Positions 47,873-57,000 of a stretch of DNA of 64,000 bases are shown piece after piece. This DNA comes from Amycolatopsis sp. GTDB taxonomy: Bacteria; Actinomycetota; Actinomycetes; Mycobacteriales; Pseudonocardiaceae. The first letter of the stretch is position 1, and every line of letters starts with the position of its first letter. The notes below the pieces were generated by a model. The model was not told where the DNA came from and made no database searches. It saw only the letters and a list, made by a program, of their open reading frames with translations. Made by a program: the position numbers and the translations under genes. Location of the stretch: the NCBI RefSeq assembly GCF_025464955.1, contig NZ_JAODNM010000146.1:32595-96594 (forward strand). Direction: 5' to 3'.

Positions 47873-48949
47873 GTGAGCGACGCACAGCGGACCAGGCCCC
47901 AGACCCCGTCCCGAATCCTGTTCGCCGCGGCCGGGCTCGTGATGACGGGTGTGCTCGTCGTCGGCCTCGGGCTGAAGGGGCTCGTGCTGGCTCCCGTTGT
48001 CCTCATCGCGTCGTACGTGCTGGCCGGATCCCTTGTGGGGTCCGGAATCACGATGCTGATCGCGGCTGTCGCCGGTCTCGCGGTGCTCGGCATGTGGGCC
48101 TTCGTGCCGCCGGAGCTGGTCGGCTACGCGACAGCCGGACAGCTTGTCCTGCCCGCTGTCCTCGTCCTGGCGCTGACGCAGGTTTCCCCGGTGGTGCGCC
48201 GGTTCCGGACCGAGCGCCGTGGCGGCCGCACGGTCGACGTCGCGGCGGACGTGGCGACGTCGACAGCCGGACGGCCGGCGCTGGTCGCGGGGGCCGCGAT
48301 GACTGCCTCCCTGACCGGGCTGGCGCTGGGCGCCGAAGGCGAGCTGTCCACGCTGGCAACCGCTGCCCTGCTCGCCACCATCGCCACTCTCGTCGTCGTG
48401 ACCCTCCTCCAGCCGGTGCTGCTCACCCGCCTCGGTGGGCTGGACCGAGTCCTCGCGTCGCGGTCCAGCCGGCGTGTCACCCACCTCCGGGCGACCGTCG
48501 TGGTGACCGGGGTGGCACTGCGCCGCCCCGTCACCACGCTGACGCTGACCGCGGTGACGGTGCTCGCGGTGCTCGCCGGCGCGGTCCGCCTGATGCCGCT
48601 CGGCCCGGTCACCGGGGCACTGATGCTCGCCGCGGGCCCGCTGACCGTCCAGCTCGTCGTGCTGCTCGATCGGATCACCGCGGCCACCCGCGCCGGAATG
48701 ACCCGGCGCAACGCGATCGCCGGCGGCACGAGGGACGCGGCTGGCCCCATCGCCGCGTCCGCCGCCGTGACCGCGGGCCTGCTCGCGCTGCTCGTCCCGG
48801 GCGCCACCGGCTGGGCCGCGGCCGTGCTCGTGCTGATCGCTTCGATGGTCGCGGTGCTCGCCGTTCCATCGCTGCTCCTGCTGGTGCGGACGAGCGGATC
48901 AGTCGCCGGTCAGCGCGGTGTCAGCCACCCGGAACACCATGGTTGCTGA
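47873..48949 (+). CDS. polytopic membrane protein, possible truncated MMPL/RND-like
   Basis: multiple hydrophobic helices; MTRRNAIAGGTRDAAGPIAASAAVTAGLLALL faintly MMPL-like; SD AGGAGG before GTG 47873. Confidence 0.6.
   Translation: MSDAQRTRPQTPSRILFAAAGLVMTGVLVVGLGLKGLVLAPVVLIASYVLAGSLVGSGITMLIAAVAGLAVLGMWAFVPPELVGYATAGQLVLPAVLVLALTQVSPVVRRFRTERRGGRTVDVAADVATSTAGRPALVAGAAMTASLTGLALGAEGELSTLATAALLATIATLVVVTLLQPVLLTRLGGLDRVLASRSSRRVTHLRATVVVTGVALRRPVTTLTLTAVTVLAVLAGAVRLMPLGPVTGALMLAAGPLTVQLVVLLDRITAATRAGMTRRNAIAGGTRDAAGPIAASAAVTAGLLALLVPGATGWAAAVLVLIASMVAVLAVPSLLLLVRTSGSVAGQRGVSHPEHHGC
48898..48940 (+). promoter_or_regulatory. SARP heptamer array D and -10
   Basis: ATCAGTC (48898), GTCAGCG (48909), GTCAGCC (48920), 11-bp spacing; 8 bp to CACCAT (48935-48940); upstream of mbtH, inside the 3' end of the preceding CDS. 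Confidence 0.75.
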
Positions 48950-48976
48950 CCACCAGCGCGACAACGGAGGCACGGC

Positions 48977-49201
48977 ATGTCTGAAGTGACGAATCCCTTT
49001 GAAGACCAGCAAGGGCTCTTCCTGGTGCTGGTCAATCACGAGGACCAGCACTCCCTGTGGCCCGCCTTCGCCGAAGTGCCGTCGGGCTGGACAGTGGCGC
49101 TCGACGCGAGCACTCGCGAGGCCGCACTGTCCTATGTGGAATCCAACTGGACCGACATGCGCCCGAAGAGCCTCCGCGAAGCCGCCGGCGTCTCCCGCTG
49201 A
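48977..49201 (+). CDS. MbtH-like protein
   Basis: [37 protein letters not shown]. Confidence 0.95.
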   Translation: MSEVTNPFEDQQGLFLVLVNHEDQHSLWPAFAEVPSGWTVALDASTREAALSYVESNWTDMRPKSLREAAGVSR

Positions 49202-49232
49202 CCACCGCACCACACCAGACAGGGGAGCGGAC

Positions 49233-50168
49233 GTGGAATTCGCCATCGAGACAGAGAATCTCAGCAAAAGCTACAAAACGCACCAAGCGCTCCGCCGGAT
49301 CGACCTCGCCGTCCGCCCGGGGACCGTGCTCGGACTGCTGGGCCCCAACGGCGCGGGCAAGACCACGGCCGTCCGGATACTGGCGACCCTGCTCGAACCG
49401 ACGGGCGGACGCGCGATGGTCGCCGGTTACGACGTTGCGCGCGAGCCCCGCGAAGTCCGCCGCCGCATCGGCCTCGCCGGGCAGTACGCGGCCGTCGACG
49501 AACTGCTGACCGGCCGCGAGAACCTGATCCTGCTCGGCACGTTGCTGCACCTCGGACGGCGACAGGCCAAGGAGCGCGCCGAAGTCCTTCTCGAGCGGTT
49601 CGCGCTGACCGAAGCCGCCGACCGGTCGCTGAAGACGTACTCCGGGGGCATGCGCCGCCGCCTCGACCTGGCCACCTGCCTGATTGCCGAACCGTCGGTC
49701 CTGTTCCTCGACGAGCCGACCACCGGGCTCGACCCGACCAGCCGCAACCAGCTGTGGCAGACCGTCCGCGAGCTCGTCGGCGAAGGCGTCACCGTGCTGC
49801 TGACCACGCAGTACCTCGAGGAGGCCGACTCGCTCGCCGACCAGGTCGCTGTCATCGCCGCCGGCCAGGTCATCGCCGAGGGCACCCCGGACCAGCTCAA
49901 GCGCAAGGTCGGCCAGGAACGCCTGGAGATCACGCTGGCCTCGCGCGAGCGGATCAACGCCGCTGTGGCGCTGCTCACAGCCTCCTCGACAGTCGCCCCG
50001 GCGGTCGACGAGGACAAGGGCACGCTATCGCTGCAGCTCGACGGCGGAATCGACAGTATCGCCGCGATTTCGGCCGCTCTGTCGACCGCGGGTATCGCCG
50101 TCGACGACTTCGCCATTCGCCGTCCGACTCTGGACGACGTCTTTATTACGCTTACCGGAAGCCTCTGA
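49233..50168 (+). CDS. ABC transporter ATP-binding protein (DrrA-like)
   Basis: LLGPNGAGKTTAVRIL, YSGGMRRRLDLATCL, VLFLDEPTTGLDPTSR. Confidence 0.93.
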   Translation: MEFAIETENLSKSYKTHQALRRIDLAVRPGTVLGLLGPNGAGKTTAVRILATLLEPTGGRAMVAGYDVAREPREVRRRIGLAGQYAAVDELLTGRENLILLGTLLHLGRRQAKERAEVLLERFALTEAADRSLKTYSGGMRRRLDLATCLIAEPSVLFLDEPTTGLDPTSRNQLWQTVRELVGEGVTVLLTTQYLEEADSLADQVAVIAAGQVIAEGTPDQLKRKVGQERLEITLASRERINAAVALLTASSTVAPAVDEDKGTLSLQLDGGIDSIAAISAALSTAGIAVDDFAIRRPTLDDVFITLTGSL

Positions 50169-50189
50169 ACAGCAAGTTTGATCAAGAAA

Positions 50190-50226
50190 CGCCCTCCTTG
50201 CCTCGTTCAAGGAGGGCGCTTTTGTG
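50190..50226 (+). terminator. rho-independent terminator
   Basis: CGCCCTCCTTG-CCTCGTT-CAAGGAGGGCG perfect 11-bp stem followed by CTTTTGTG. Confidence 0.85.
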
Positions 50227-50404
50227 TCTTTGTGTCCTGGTTCATCCCCGTAGCGAAGCGTGCGTGCTGCGTGACATCCCGGTAACATGGTGGTTACATA
50301 GGTAGCGAATACAAATAGGCGGACAGTGGTCGGGAGCTCACGCTGAGGCGTAGGTGGACCCGTTCACAGTCATGCCCGCCAGCAGCCACTTTGCGGAGGT
50401 ATGT

Positions 50405-52246
50405 ATGTGCGGAATCGCCGGCTGGGTCTCGTTCGAGCGCGACTTGCGTGCCGAACGGGCCACCGTGGACGCGATGACCGAAACGATGAGCTGCCGTGGT
50501 CCGGATGACGAAGGCACCTGGGTGGCCGAGCACGCCGCGCTCGGGCACCGCAGGCTTGCGATCATCGACCTGCCAGGGGGCCGGCAGCCGATGAGCGTCG
50601 ACACTCCGAACGGCCCGGTGTCGATGGTGTACTCCGGTGAGGCCTACAACTTCGGCGAGCTGCGCAAGGAGCTCTACGGCCGCGGACACCGTTTCGAGAC
50701 CGACTCCGACACCGAGGTCGTGCTGCACGGCTACCTCGAGTGGGGCACCGCGGTCGCCGAGCGGCTCAACGGCATGTACGCGTTCGCCATCTGGGACGCG
50801 CGCGAGCAGAAGCTCGTGATGATCCGCGACCGGATGGGCATCAAGCCCTTCTACTACTACGAAACCCCCGACGGCGTGTTGTTCGGTTCGGAGCCCAAGG
50901 CGATCCTCGCCAACCCGATGGCCGAGCACACCGTCACCCTCGACGGCGTCCGCGAGCTGTTCGCCTTCGTCAAGACCCCCGGCCACGCCATCTGGGACGG
51001 GATGAACGAGGTCGAGCCGGGCACCGTGGTCACCGTCAGCGCCAACGGGCTGCGCACCGAGCGGTACTGGACGCTGAAGACCAAGCAGCACACCGACAGC
51101 CAGGCTGACTCCATCTCGCACGTACGCGAGCTGCTCGACGACATCGTGCGCCGCCAGCTGGTCGCCGATGTCCCGCGTTGCACGCTGCTCTCCGGCGGCC
51201 TCGACTCGTCGGCGATGACCGCGATCGGCGCCCAGCAGCTCGCCGAGACCGGCGAGACCATCCGCAGCTTCGCGGTGGACTTCGTCGGCCAGACCGAGAA
51301 CTTCGTCGCCGACGAACTGCGCGGCACCCCGGACACGCCGTATGTCCACGACGTCGTGGAGCAGTCCAAGACCGACCACGAGGACATCGTGCTCAACTCC
51401 GACGAGCTGGCCGATCCCGAAGTCCGGTCCAAGGTCATCCGCGCCCGCGACATCCCGATGGGGATGGGGGACATGGACGCCTCGCTGTACCTGCTGTTCA
51501 AGGCGATCCGGCAGCACTCGACGGTCGCGCTGTCCGGCGAGTCCGCGGACGAGGTCTTCGGCGGCTACCAGCAGTTCTTCGATCCGAAGGCCCAGCAGGC
51601 CACCACCTTCCCGTGGCTGGTCAAATTCGCCGAGACCTTGGGCGACGACAACACGATCCTCACCCCGGAACTGCACCGGTCGCTGAACATCGGCTCGTAC
51701 ATCCAAGACGCGTATGACACCTCGGTCGCGAAGATCGAGCGCCTCGAAGGGGAATCCGACTTCGAGTGGCGGATGCGCAAGATCTGCCACCTGCACCTGA
51801 CCCACTTCGTCCGGATCCTGCTCGACCGCAAGGACCGCGCGAGCATGGCCGTCGGGCTGGAGGTCCGCGTGCCGTTCTGCGACCACCGCCTGGTCGAGTA
51901 CGTCTACAACACGCCGTGGTCGCTGAAGACGTTCGACGGCAGGGAAAAGTCCCTGCTGCGCGCGGCGACCAAGGACGTGCTGCCGAAGTCGGTGGCCGAC
52001 CGCGTCAAGTCGCCGTACCCGTCCACACAGGACCCGAAGTACGGCGTCGCGCTGCAGAACCACGGCAAGGACCTGCTCAGCGACCTGGGCCACCCGGTGT
52101 TCGAGATCGTCAGCGCGGACTGGCTGCGGAAGGCGGTCGTGGCGGAAGGTCCGCAGATCCACCAGGCGTCGCGGCGCGGTCTCGAGCGGACGCTGGACCT
52201 CGCGCTATGGTTGGACATGTACAAGCCGACCATCAAGCTGTCCTGA
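50405..52246 (+). CDS. asnB: asparagine synthase (glutamine-hydrolyzing)
   Basis: N-terminal MCGIAGWV (Cys2 glutaminase), MSCRGPDDEG, CTLLSGGLDSSAMTAIGA PP-loop. Confidence 0.93.
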   Translation: MCGIAGWVSFERDLRAERATVDAMTETMSCRGPDDEGTWVAEHAALGHRRLAIIDLPGGRQPMSVDTPNGPVSMVYSGEAYNFGELRKELYGRGHRFETDSDTEVVLHGYLEWGTAVAERLNGMYAFAIWDAREQKLVMIRDRMGIKPFYYYETPDGVLFGSEPKAILANPMAEHTVTLDGVRELFAFVKTPGHAIWDGMNEVEPGTVVTVSANGLRTERYWTLKTKQHTDSQADSISHVRELLDDIVRRQLVADVPRCTLLSGGLDSSAMTAIGAQQLAETGETIRSFAVDFVGQTENFVADELRGTPDTPYVHDVVEQSKTDHEDIVLNSDELADPEVRSKVIRARDIPMGMGDMDASLYLLFKAIRQHSTVALSGESADEVFGGYQQFFDPKAQQATTFPWLVKFAETLGDDNTILTPELHRSLNIGSYIQDAYDTSVAKIERLEGESDFEWRMRKICHLHLTHFVRILLDRKDRASMAVGLEVRVPFCDHRLVEYVYNTPWSLKTFDGREKSLLRAATKDVLPKSVADRVKSPYPSTQDPKYGVALQNHGKDLLSDLGHPVFEIVSADWLRKAVVAEGPQIHQASRRGLERTLDLALWLDMYKPTIKLS

Positions 52247-52270
52247 TCGGCTCCGGTCCGTCGAAGTGAG

Positions 52271-52705
52271 ATGAGCGGCGCGGTGACGGTGAGCGAGGAC
52301 GAAGCGCTGCGGCTGGTCGTGTCCCTGCACCGGCTGTTGCGCAGCCTGCGCAGGGCCGGCGGGCCGCTCAACATCCCGCCCACCCAGCTCATCGTCATCT
52401 CGCAGCTCATCGAATTCGGCCCGCTGCGCATCGGGGAGATCGCCGAGCGCGTGCCGTGCTCGCAGCCCACCGCCACGACGTCGGTCGCGAGTCTCGAGTC
52501 CGGCGGGTACGTCTACCGCGAACCCGACCCGACCGACGGCCGTGCCATCCGCGTTCTCGTCACCGATGCCGGGCGCGAGGTGCTGCAGTCCGTCGCGCAC
52601 AGCGAGGCCGCGATTCTCGTCGAGCGGCTGCGCTTGCTGCCGGACGAAGACGTGGTCACCGTCCTCGCGGCCGACCCGGTCCTGCGCGCCCTGACTCGTG
52701 AGTGA
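52271..52705 (+). CDS. MarR family transcriptional regulator
   Basis: wHTH: EIAERVPCSQPTATTSVASLESGGYVYREPDPTDGRAIRVLVTDAG. Confidence 0.9.
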   Translation: MSGAVTVSEDEALRLVVSLHRLLRSLRRAGGPLNIPPTQLIVISQLIEFGPLRIGEIAERVPCSQPTATTSVASLESGGYVYREPDPTDGRAIRVLVTDAGREVLQSVAHSEAAILVERLRLLPDEDVVTVLAADPVLRALTRE

Positions 52706-52769
52706 CACAGCACGCCCGGGTGCGGGTGTCCCGCAGGGCACAGGAACCCGGCCGCAACTCTCACGAGTC

Positions 52770-53360
52770 TTAGACGACCGTTTCGGCGAGGCGCTGCATG
52801 AGGACCTGCTCGATCACCATGACAAGGACTTCCTTCACCGACTCACGGTCCCGCGCGTCGCACCCGATGAGGGGGACGGACTCGCCGACCCCCAGTGCTT
52901 CGCGGACTTCGTCCAGCTCGAACTGCTCCGCCCTCGAGAAGTGGTTGACCGCCACGATGAACGGCGTGCCCTGCTCCTCGAAGTAGTCCAACACCGGGTA
53001 GCAGTCGTCGATGCGGCGCGTGTCGACCAGCACGACCGCGCCGAGCGCGCCGTCGACCAGGTCGTCCCAGAGGAACACGAAACGCTCCTGGCCCGGCGTG
53101 CCGAACAGGTACATGATGAGCGAATCGTCGAGGGTGATCCGGCCGAAGTCCAGCGCCACCGTGGTGGTCGACTTCAGCGGCAACTGGGTCGCGTCGTCGA
53201 CCCCGGCCGACACCTCGGTCATCGCGGCTTCGGTGACCAGCGGCTCGATTTCGGAGATCGCCCCGATGAAGGTGGTCTTGCCGACACCGAACCCGCCGCT
53301 GATGACGATCTTGACCGACGACGGCGCGCGGGTGAGCTCAGAGCGCCTTGACAAGGTCAC
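52770..53360 (-). CDS. conservon GTP-binding protein (CvnD type)
   Basis: GGFGVGKTTFIGAISEI P-loop, FGTPGQERFVFLWDDL; conservon order. Confidence 0.92.
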   Translation of the reverse strand: MTLSRRSELTRAPSSVKIVISGGFGVGKTTFIGAISEIEPLVTEAAMTEVSAGVDDATQLPLKSTTTVALDFGRITLDDSLIMYLFGTPGQERFVFLWDDLVDGALGAVVLVDTRRIDDCYPVLDYFEEQGTPFIVAVNHFSRAEQFELDEVREALGVGESVPLIGCDARDRESVKEVLVMVIEQVLMQRLAETVV

Positions 53361-53793
53361 GCATCCTTTCGATGACGGAAATCGGCAGCTCTGCCGACTT
53401 CTGGACTGACACGTGTCCGGTGGTGACGAGATCCGCGACGATCACCCTGGCGACCCCGACCGGCACGTGGAGCTCGGCGCCGATCTCGGCGATCGAATGC
53501 GCCCGCTGGCACAGCCGGACGACCGTGAGCTCCTCGAACTTCAGCGGCGCTGTCAACGCCGCGCGGGTCGCTGTGACGAGCGTTTCGATCCGCAGGTCGT
53601 CGACCAGCGGCCGAGTCCGCCCGCCGGTCATCACGAACGGCCGCACCGCATGCCCGCCGGCCTCCGGTTCGTCCTCCCGCGCGTGCGCCCCGTAGGACGG
53701 CGGTTCGGGTTCGACCGGTGCCTGGAACCACGATTGCGGGCGGTGCGCCGGGATCATCCGGGGATCGGGCAGCCGGTGCTCGTCGGGGTTCAT
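53338..53793 (-). CDS. DUF742 protein (CvnC type)
   Basis: RPFVMTGGRTRPLVDDLRIETLV ... IAEIGAELHVPVGVARVIVADL; conservon order. Confidence 0.92.
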   Translation of the reverse strand: MNPDEHRLPDPRMIPAHRPQSWFQAPVEPEPPSYGAHAREDEPEAGGHAVRPFVMTGGRTRPLVDDLRIETLVTATRAALTAPLKFEELTVVRLCQRAHSIAEIGAELHVPVGVARVIVADLVTTGHVSVQKSAELPISVIERMRDLVKAL

Positions 53794-54218
53794 CTCCGCA
53801 GGCTCTCCCGGAGCTCACCGATCAGCGCCGGCGTGAGCAGCGTGCCGGCGCGCTCGGCGAGCTTCGCGATTTCGTAACCGACCAGCCCGACATCGCAGTT
53901 GCCGTCCGCGATGACACCCACGCAGCTGCCGTCAGCGATCGCCGAGACCAGCAGGAAGCCCCGCACCATCTCGATCATGATGAGCTTGAGCCCGTCGAAG
54001 TCGTAGCTGCGCGCGGCGCTGCGGGACAGGCTGGACAGCCCGGACACGATCGCCGCGAGCCGGTCGGCCGCGGTGCGGTCCACCCCGTCGGACATGGCGA
54101 TCAGCAGCCCGTCCGACGACACCGCGACCGCGTCGCGCACACCGTCGGTGTTGCGCACGAAGTTGGCCAGCAGCCAGTTGAACGTCTGCGGGTCGGCGTG
54201 GTGCACTTCGGCCGTCAC
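53790..54218 (-). CDS. roadblock/LC7 domain protein (CvnB type)
   Basis: FNWLLANFVRNTDGVRDAVAVSSDGLLIAMSDGVDRTAADRLAAIVSGL. Confidence 0.93.
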   Translation of the reverse strand: MTAEVHHADPQTFNWLLANFVRNTDGVRDAVAVSSDGLLIAMSDGVDRTAADRLAAIVSGLSSLSRSAARSYDFDGLKLIMIEMVRGFLLVSAIADGSCVGVIADGNCDVGLVGYEIAKLAERAGTLLTPALIGELRESLRR

Positions 54219-56632
54219 CGGGTCTCCTCTTCGCCTGATGTCCCGCGCTCATGGCCGGAACGGAACTTCGACAGCATCGACCGTACGTCCTCGGGGGAGC
54301 GCTGGTCGATGGCGCCCGAGCCGGGCGGCTTCGGGGTCGTGGGCCGGGCCGGGGTCGGCCGCGCCTCACCCGAGGTGCGCTTCGCGCGTTTGACCAGGCC
54401 GTTGCGGGTGCGTTCGACCGGTCCCGCCGCCTGCGGTGTCTGCGGTGCTTGGGGGGTCTGAGCTGCCGCCACCGGCGGGACCGAGCCCGCGGACACGGGT
54501 TGCTGCTTGGGGGGTAACGGTTTGCGAGGTGCCACGGTCTGCTCCTGCCTTGGCACGAACACCGGCTCTTCGTCGGCTTCCGGCCACTGGATCGGCTCCT
54601 GCTCGGCGGCCGGGGCTGCCGGGGCCGCCGGGGCGCGAACGGGCCGCACCGGCTTGCGGACCGGCGGCGCCGGCACGTCGGCCGGGGTCCGGTCCTCGGT
54701 CGCGAGCAGCTCCTCCGGCAGCAGCAGCCGCGCGACGATGCCGTTCACCGGGGACACGGTCAGCTCGACCTCGACACCGAGCCGCTTCGCCAGCTGACCG
54801 ACCACGTAGTGGCCGAGGAACCGGGTCGGGGCGACGATGAAGTCCTCTTCGCCGTGGAGCCGGGCGTTGGCCTTGACCAGCTGCTCGCGGGACATCCCGA
54901 CGCCGTGGTCGACCACGGCCAGCATGTACTTCGAGCCCAGTTTGCGGCCGTAGACCTCGACTTCCATGTCCGGCGGTGAGAACGCCAGTGCGTTCTCCAG
55001 CAGCTCGGCGAGCATGTGCGCGAGCTCGTTGACCATCGAGCCGGTGATCAGCACCTCGTCCATCCGGCGCAGCGCGGCCCGGCGGTAATCCTCTACTTCG
55101 GACAGTGCGGCGCGGACGACCTCGGTGACCGCCAAAGGTTTCGCGTACCGGCGCGGACCGGTCTCGCTCACCAGCACCAGCAAACTCTCGGCGTTCCGGC
55201 GCATGCGGGTGGCGAGGTGGTCGAGCTCGAACAGGTTCGCCAGTGCTGTCGGGTCCAGCTCCTCGCGCTCGAACTCGCTGATGAACCCGAGCTGGCGGCG
55301 GACCAGGTTCTGGTTCCGGCGGCCCAGGTTGGCCAGCGATTCCGTGGTGTTGCGGCGCAGGAGTGCCTGCTCGCCCGCCAGCTCGAACGCAGTGGTCTGG
55401 ACCCTGTCCAGTGCGGCGGCGACGGACGCGATCTCGGTACCGGCCCGTTTCGGGGTCCGCACCGGTTCCGGCGGTTCCGGTGCGCCGCCGCCGGATGTGT
55501 GCCACCCGGCCACCGACGCGGGCAGCCGCCGGGCGGCGACGTCGTCGGCCTCGACGGCCAGCGAGGCCAGCGGCCGCACGATCGACCGCAGCGCCCCGAT
55601 GACGAGGGTGAGTTCCAGCGCGACGGCGACCAGCGCGATCGCCAGGAAGATCATCAGCGCGGTGGTGGCGTCGTCGCGCAGCTGGGTCGCGCGGGCCTCC
55701 AGATCGGCACCGACCGACTGCTGCACGGTTCGCATCTGGTCGATGACCGAGGTCATCTGGTTCCACCAGTTGACCGGGTCGACGCTCTGCGCCAACGGCC
55801 CGGAGGTCGCCGCGATCGCGATGTTCTCCGATGCCGCGGCCTTCGTGGCGTTGTCGGAGCGCAACGCCGCGTCCAGCTGGGCTTGGCGGTCGGCCGTGGT
55901 GTTCAGTGCGAACGCCGCCAGCCCGGCCTGCTTCGACGCGCGGATCTCGGTGAACTTGATGTACTCACCGGTGTTGAAGCGACCGGAGGCGAAGACCCCG
56001 TTGAGGAACCCGCGTTCCTGGCCGGTCGCTTCCTTCGTGTCGGCGAGCGCGCCGAGGGCGAGCAGCCCGCGGCGCAGCTGCGCGTCCTGTGCCTGGTCGA
56101 ACCCGAGGTCGACCTGGTTCAGCGCGGCGATCGCGGAGGTGTAGTAGCCGAAGGTCGTGGTGCGGTCGGCCCGCCCGGCGTCCACGCCCTGGCGGGTCGA
56201 GGTCAGATCGCTCAGCCGGCTCAGTGCCGTCTTGACCCGGTCCGCGCCGGAGACGTTGGTGGCGGCGACGGCCTGGTTGAGCGTGGCGAGTGCCTTGTCG
56301 GTCTTGATCCGCTGCGGCGGGATCGTTGCGGCGAAGCGGGTCTCACCGCCCATGAGGCCGTTGGTCAGACCACGTTCACGCTGGAGCTCCTGCGTGACGT
56401 CCTGCACGGTCAACGCGAGCGTCACCGCGGAGCGGGTCTGGCCGGCAGCAGTGTAGGCGCTCAGTTCGCCGGCGATCGTGATCCCCAGCAGCGCGATGAC
56501 CAGCGCCACGGAGACGACGAGAATGCGGACCAGTCGGCCTCGGATGGTCTGGGAACCGAACAACCGCTCGAAGAAACTTGCGGATTGTTCGCCGCTACCA
56601 CCATCGGCCGACGAACGATGGCGTGGACTCAC
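54215..56632 (-). CDS. NIT-domain sensor histidine kinase (CvnA type)
   Basis: nitrate/nitrite-sensing-like periplasmic region (VTQELQRERGLTNGLMGGETRFAA...), HATPase, Pro-rich C-terminal tail; GTG start with SD GGAGGAGCT. Confidence 0.9.
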   Translation of the reverse strand: MSPRHRSSADGGSGEQSASFFERLFGSQTIRGRLVRILVVSVALVIALLGITIAGELSAYTAAGQTRSAVTLALTVQDVTQELQRERGLTNGLMGGETRFAATIPPQRIKTDKALATLNQAVAATNVSGADRVKTALSRLSDLTSTRQGVDAGRADRTTTFGYYTSAIAALNQVDLGFDQAQDAQLRRGLLALGALADTKEATGQERGFLNGVFASGRFNTGEYIKFTEIRASKQAGLAAFALNTTADRQAQLDAALRSDNATKAAASENIAIAATSGPLAQSVDPVNWWNQMTSVIDQMRTVQQSVGADLEARATQLRDDATTALMIFLAIALVAVALELTLVIGALRSIVRPLASLAVEADDVAARRLPASVAGWHTSGGGAPEPPEPVRTPKRAGTEIASVAAALDRVQTTAFELAGEQALLRRNTTESLANLGRRNQNLVRRQLGFISEFEREELDPTALANLFELDHLATRMRRNAESLLVLVSETGPRRYAKPLAVTEVVRAALSEVEDYRRAALRRMDEVLITGSMVNELAHMLAELLENALAFSPPDMEVEVYGRKLGSKYMLAVVDHGVGMSREQLVKANARLHGEEDFIVAPTRFLGHYVVGQLAKRLGVEVELTVSPVNGIVARLLLPEELLATEDRTPADVPAPPVRKPVRPVRAPAAPAAPAAEQEPIQWPEADEEPVFVPRQEQTVAPRKPLPPKQQPVSAGSVPPVAAAQTPQAPQTPQAAGPVERTRNGLVKRAKRTSGEARPTPARPTTPKPPGSGAIDQRSPEDVRSMLSKFRSGHERGTSGEEETR

Positions 56633-57000
56633 AGCTCCTCCGCGACGCGCTGAATCATCGATGACGCGATTGTCCGACGCAGTGTTCTCGACGAGGGTGT
56701 TCTCGATGAGGTCCTCGAACGGGCATACGTTCCGATTTTTCGGCCATTTGGGCAAGCGTAAGATTTCATGACCGGCTGATCTTGTCAATACTACGTTCGG
56801 CGGGTCGACTCGGGGGGTCACTACCCCGAATAGCCTAGTCAAGCTCCTGGTCAGGTCATTTCTGTGGACCGGTGACAACCTTGCGGGTGAAACCGCCGGG
56901 CCGTTGCGGGGGCAACCGGGCTTCTGCTAATTTGGCGCCGAGTCCATCGCCCCGGTGCAAATTGCGGGTTAATTCTTCCGTTTCTTTGAGAGAGATAGAG

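Noticed and set aside
56860-57000. GlnR operator upstream of the nitrate reductase (GTGAC...GAAAC; GTTAATTCTTCCGTTTC)
   Set aside because: spacings do not fit the gTnAC-n6-GaAAC consensus I recall; plausible biologically but not supported here
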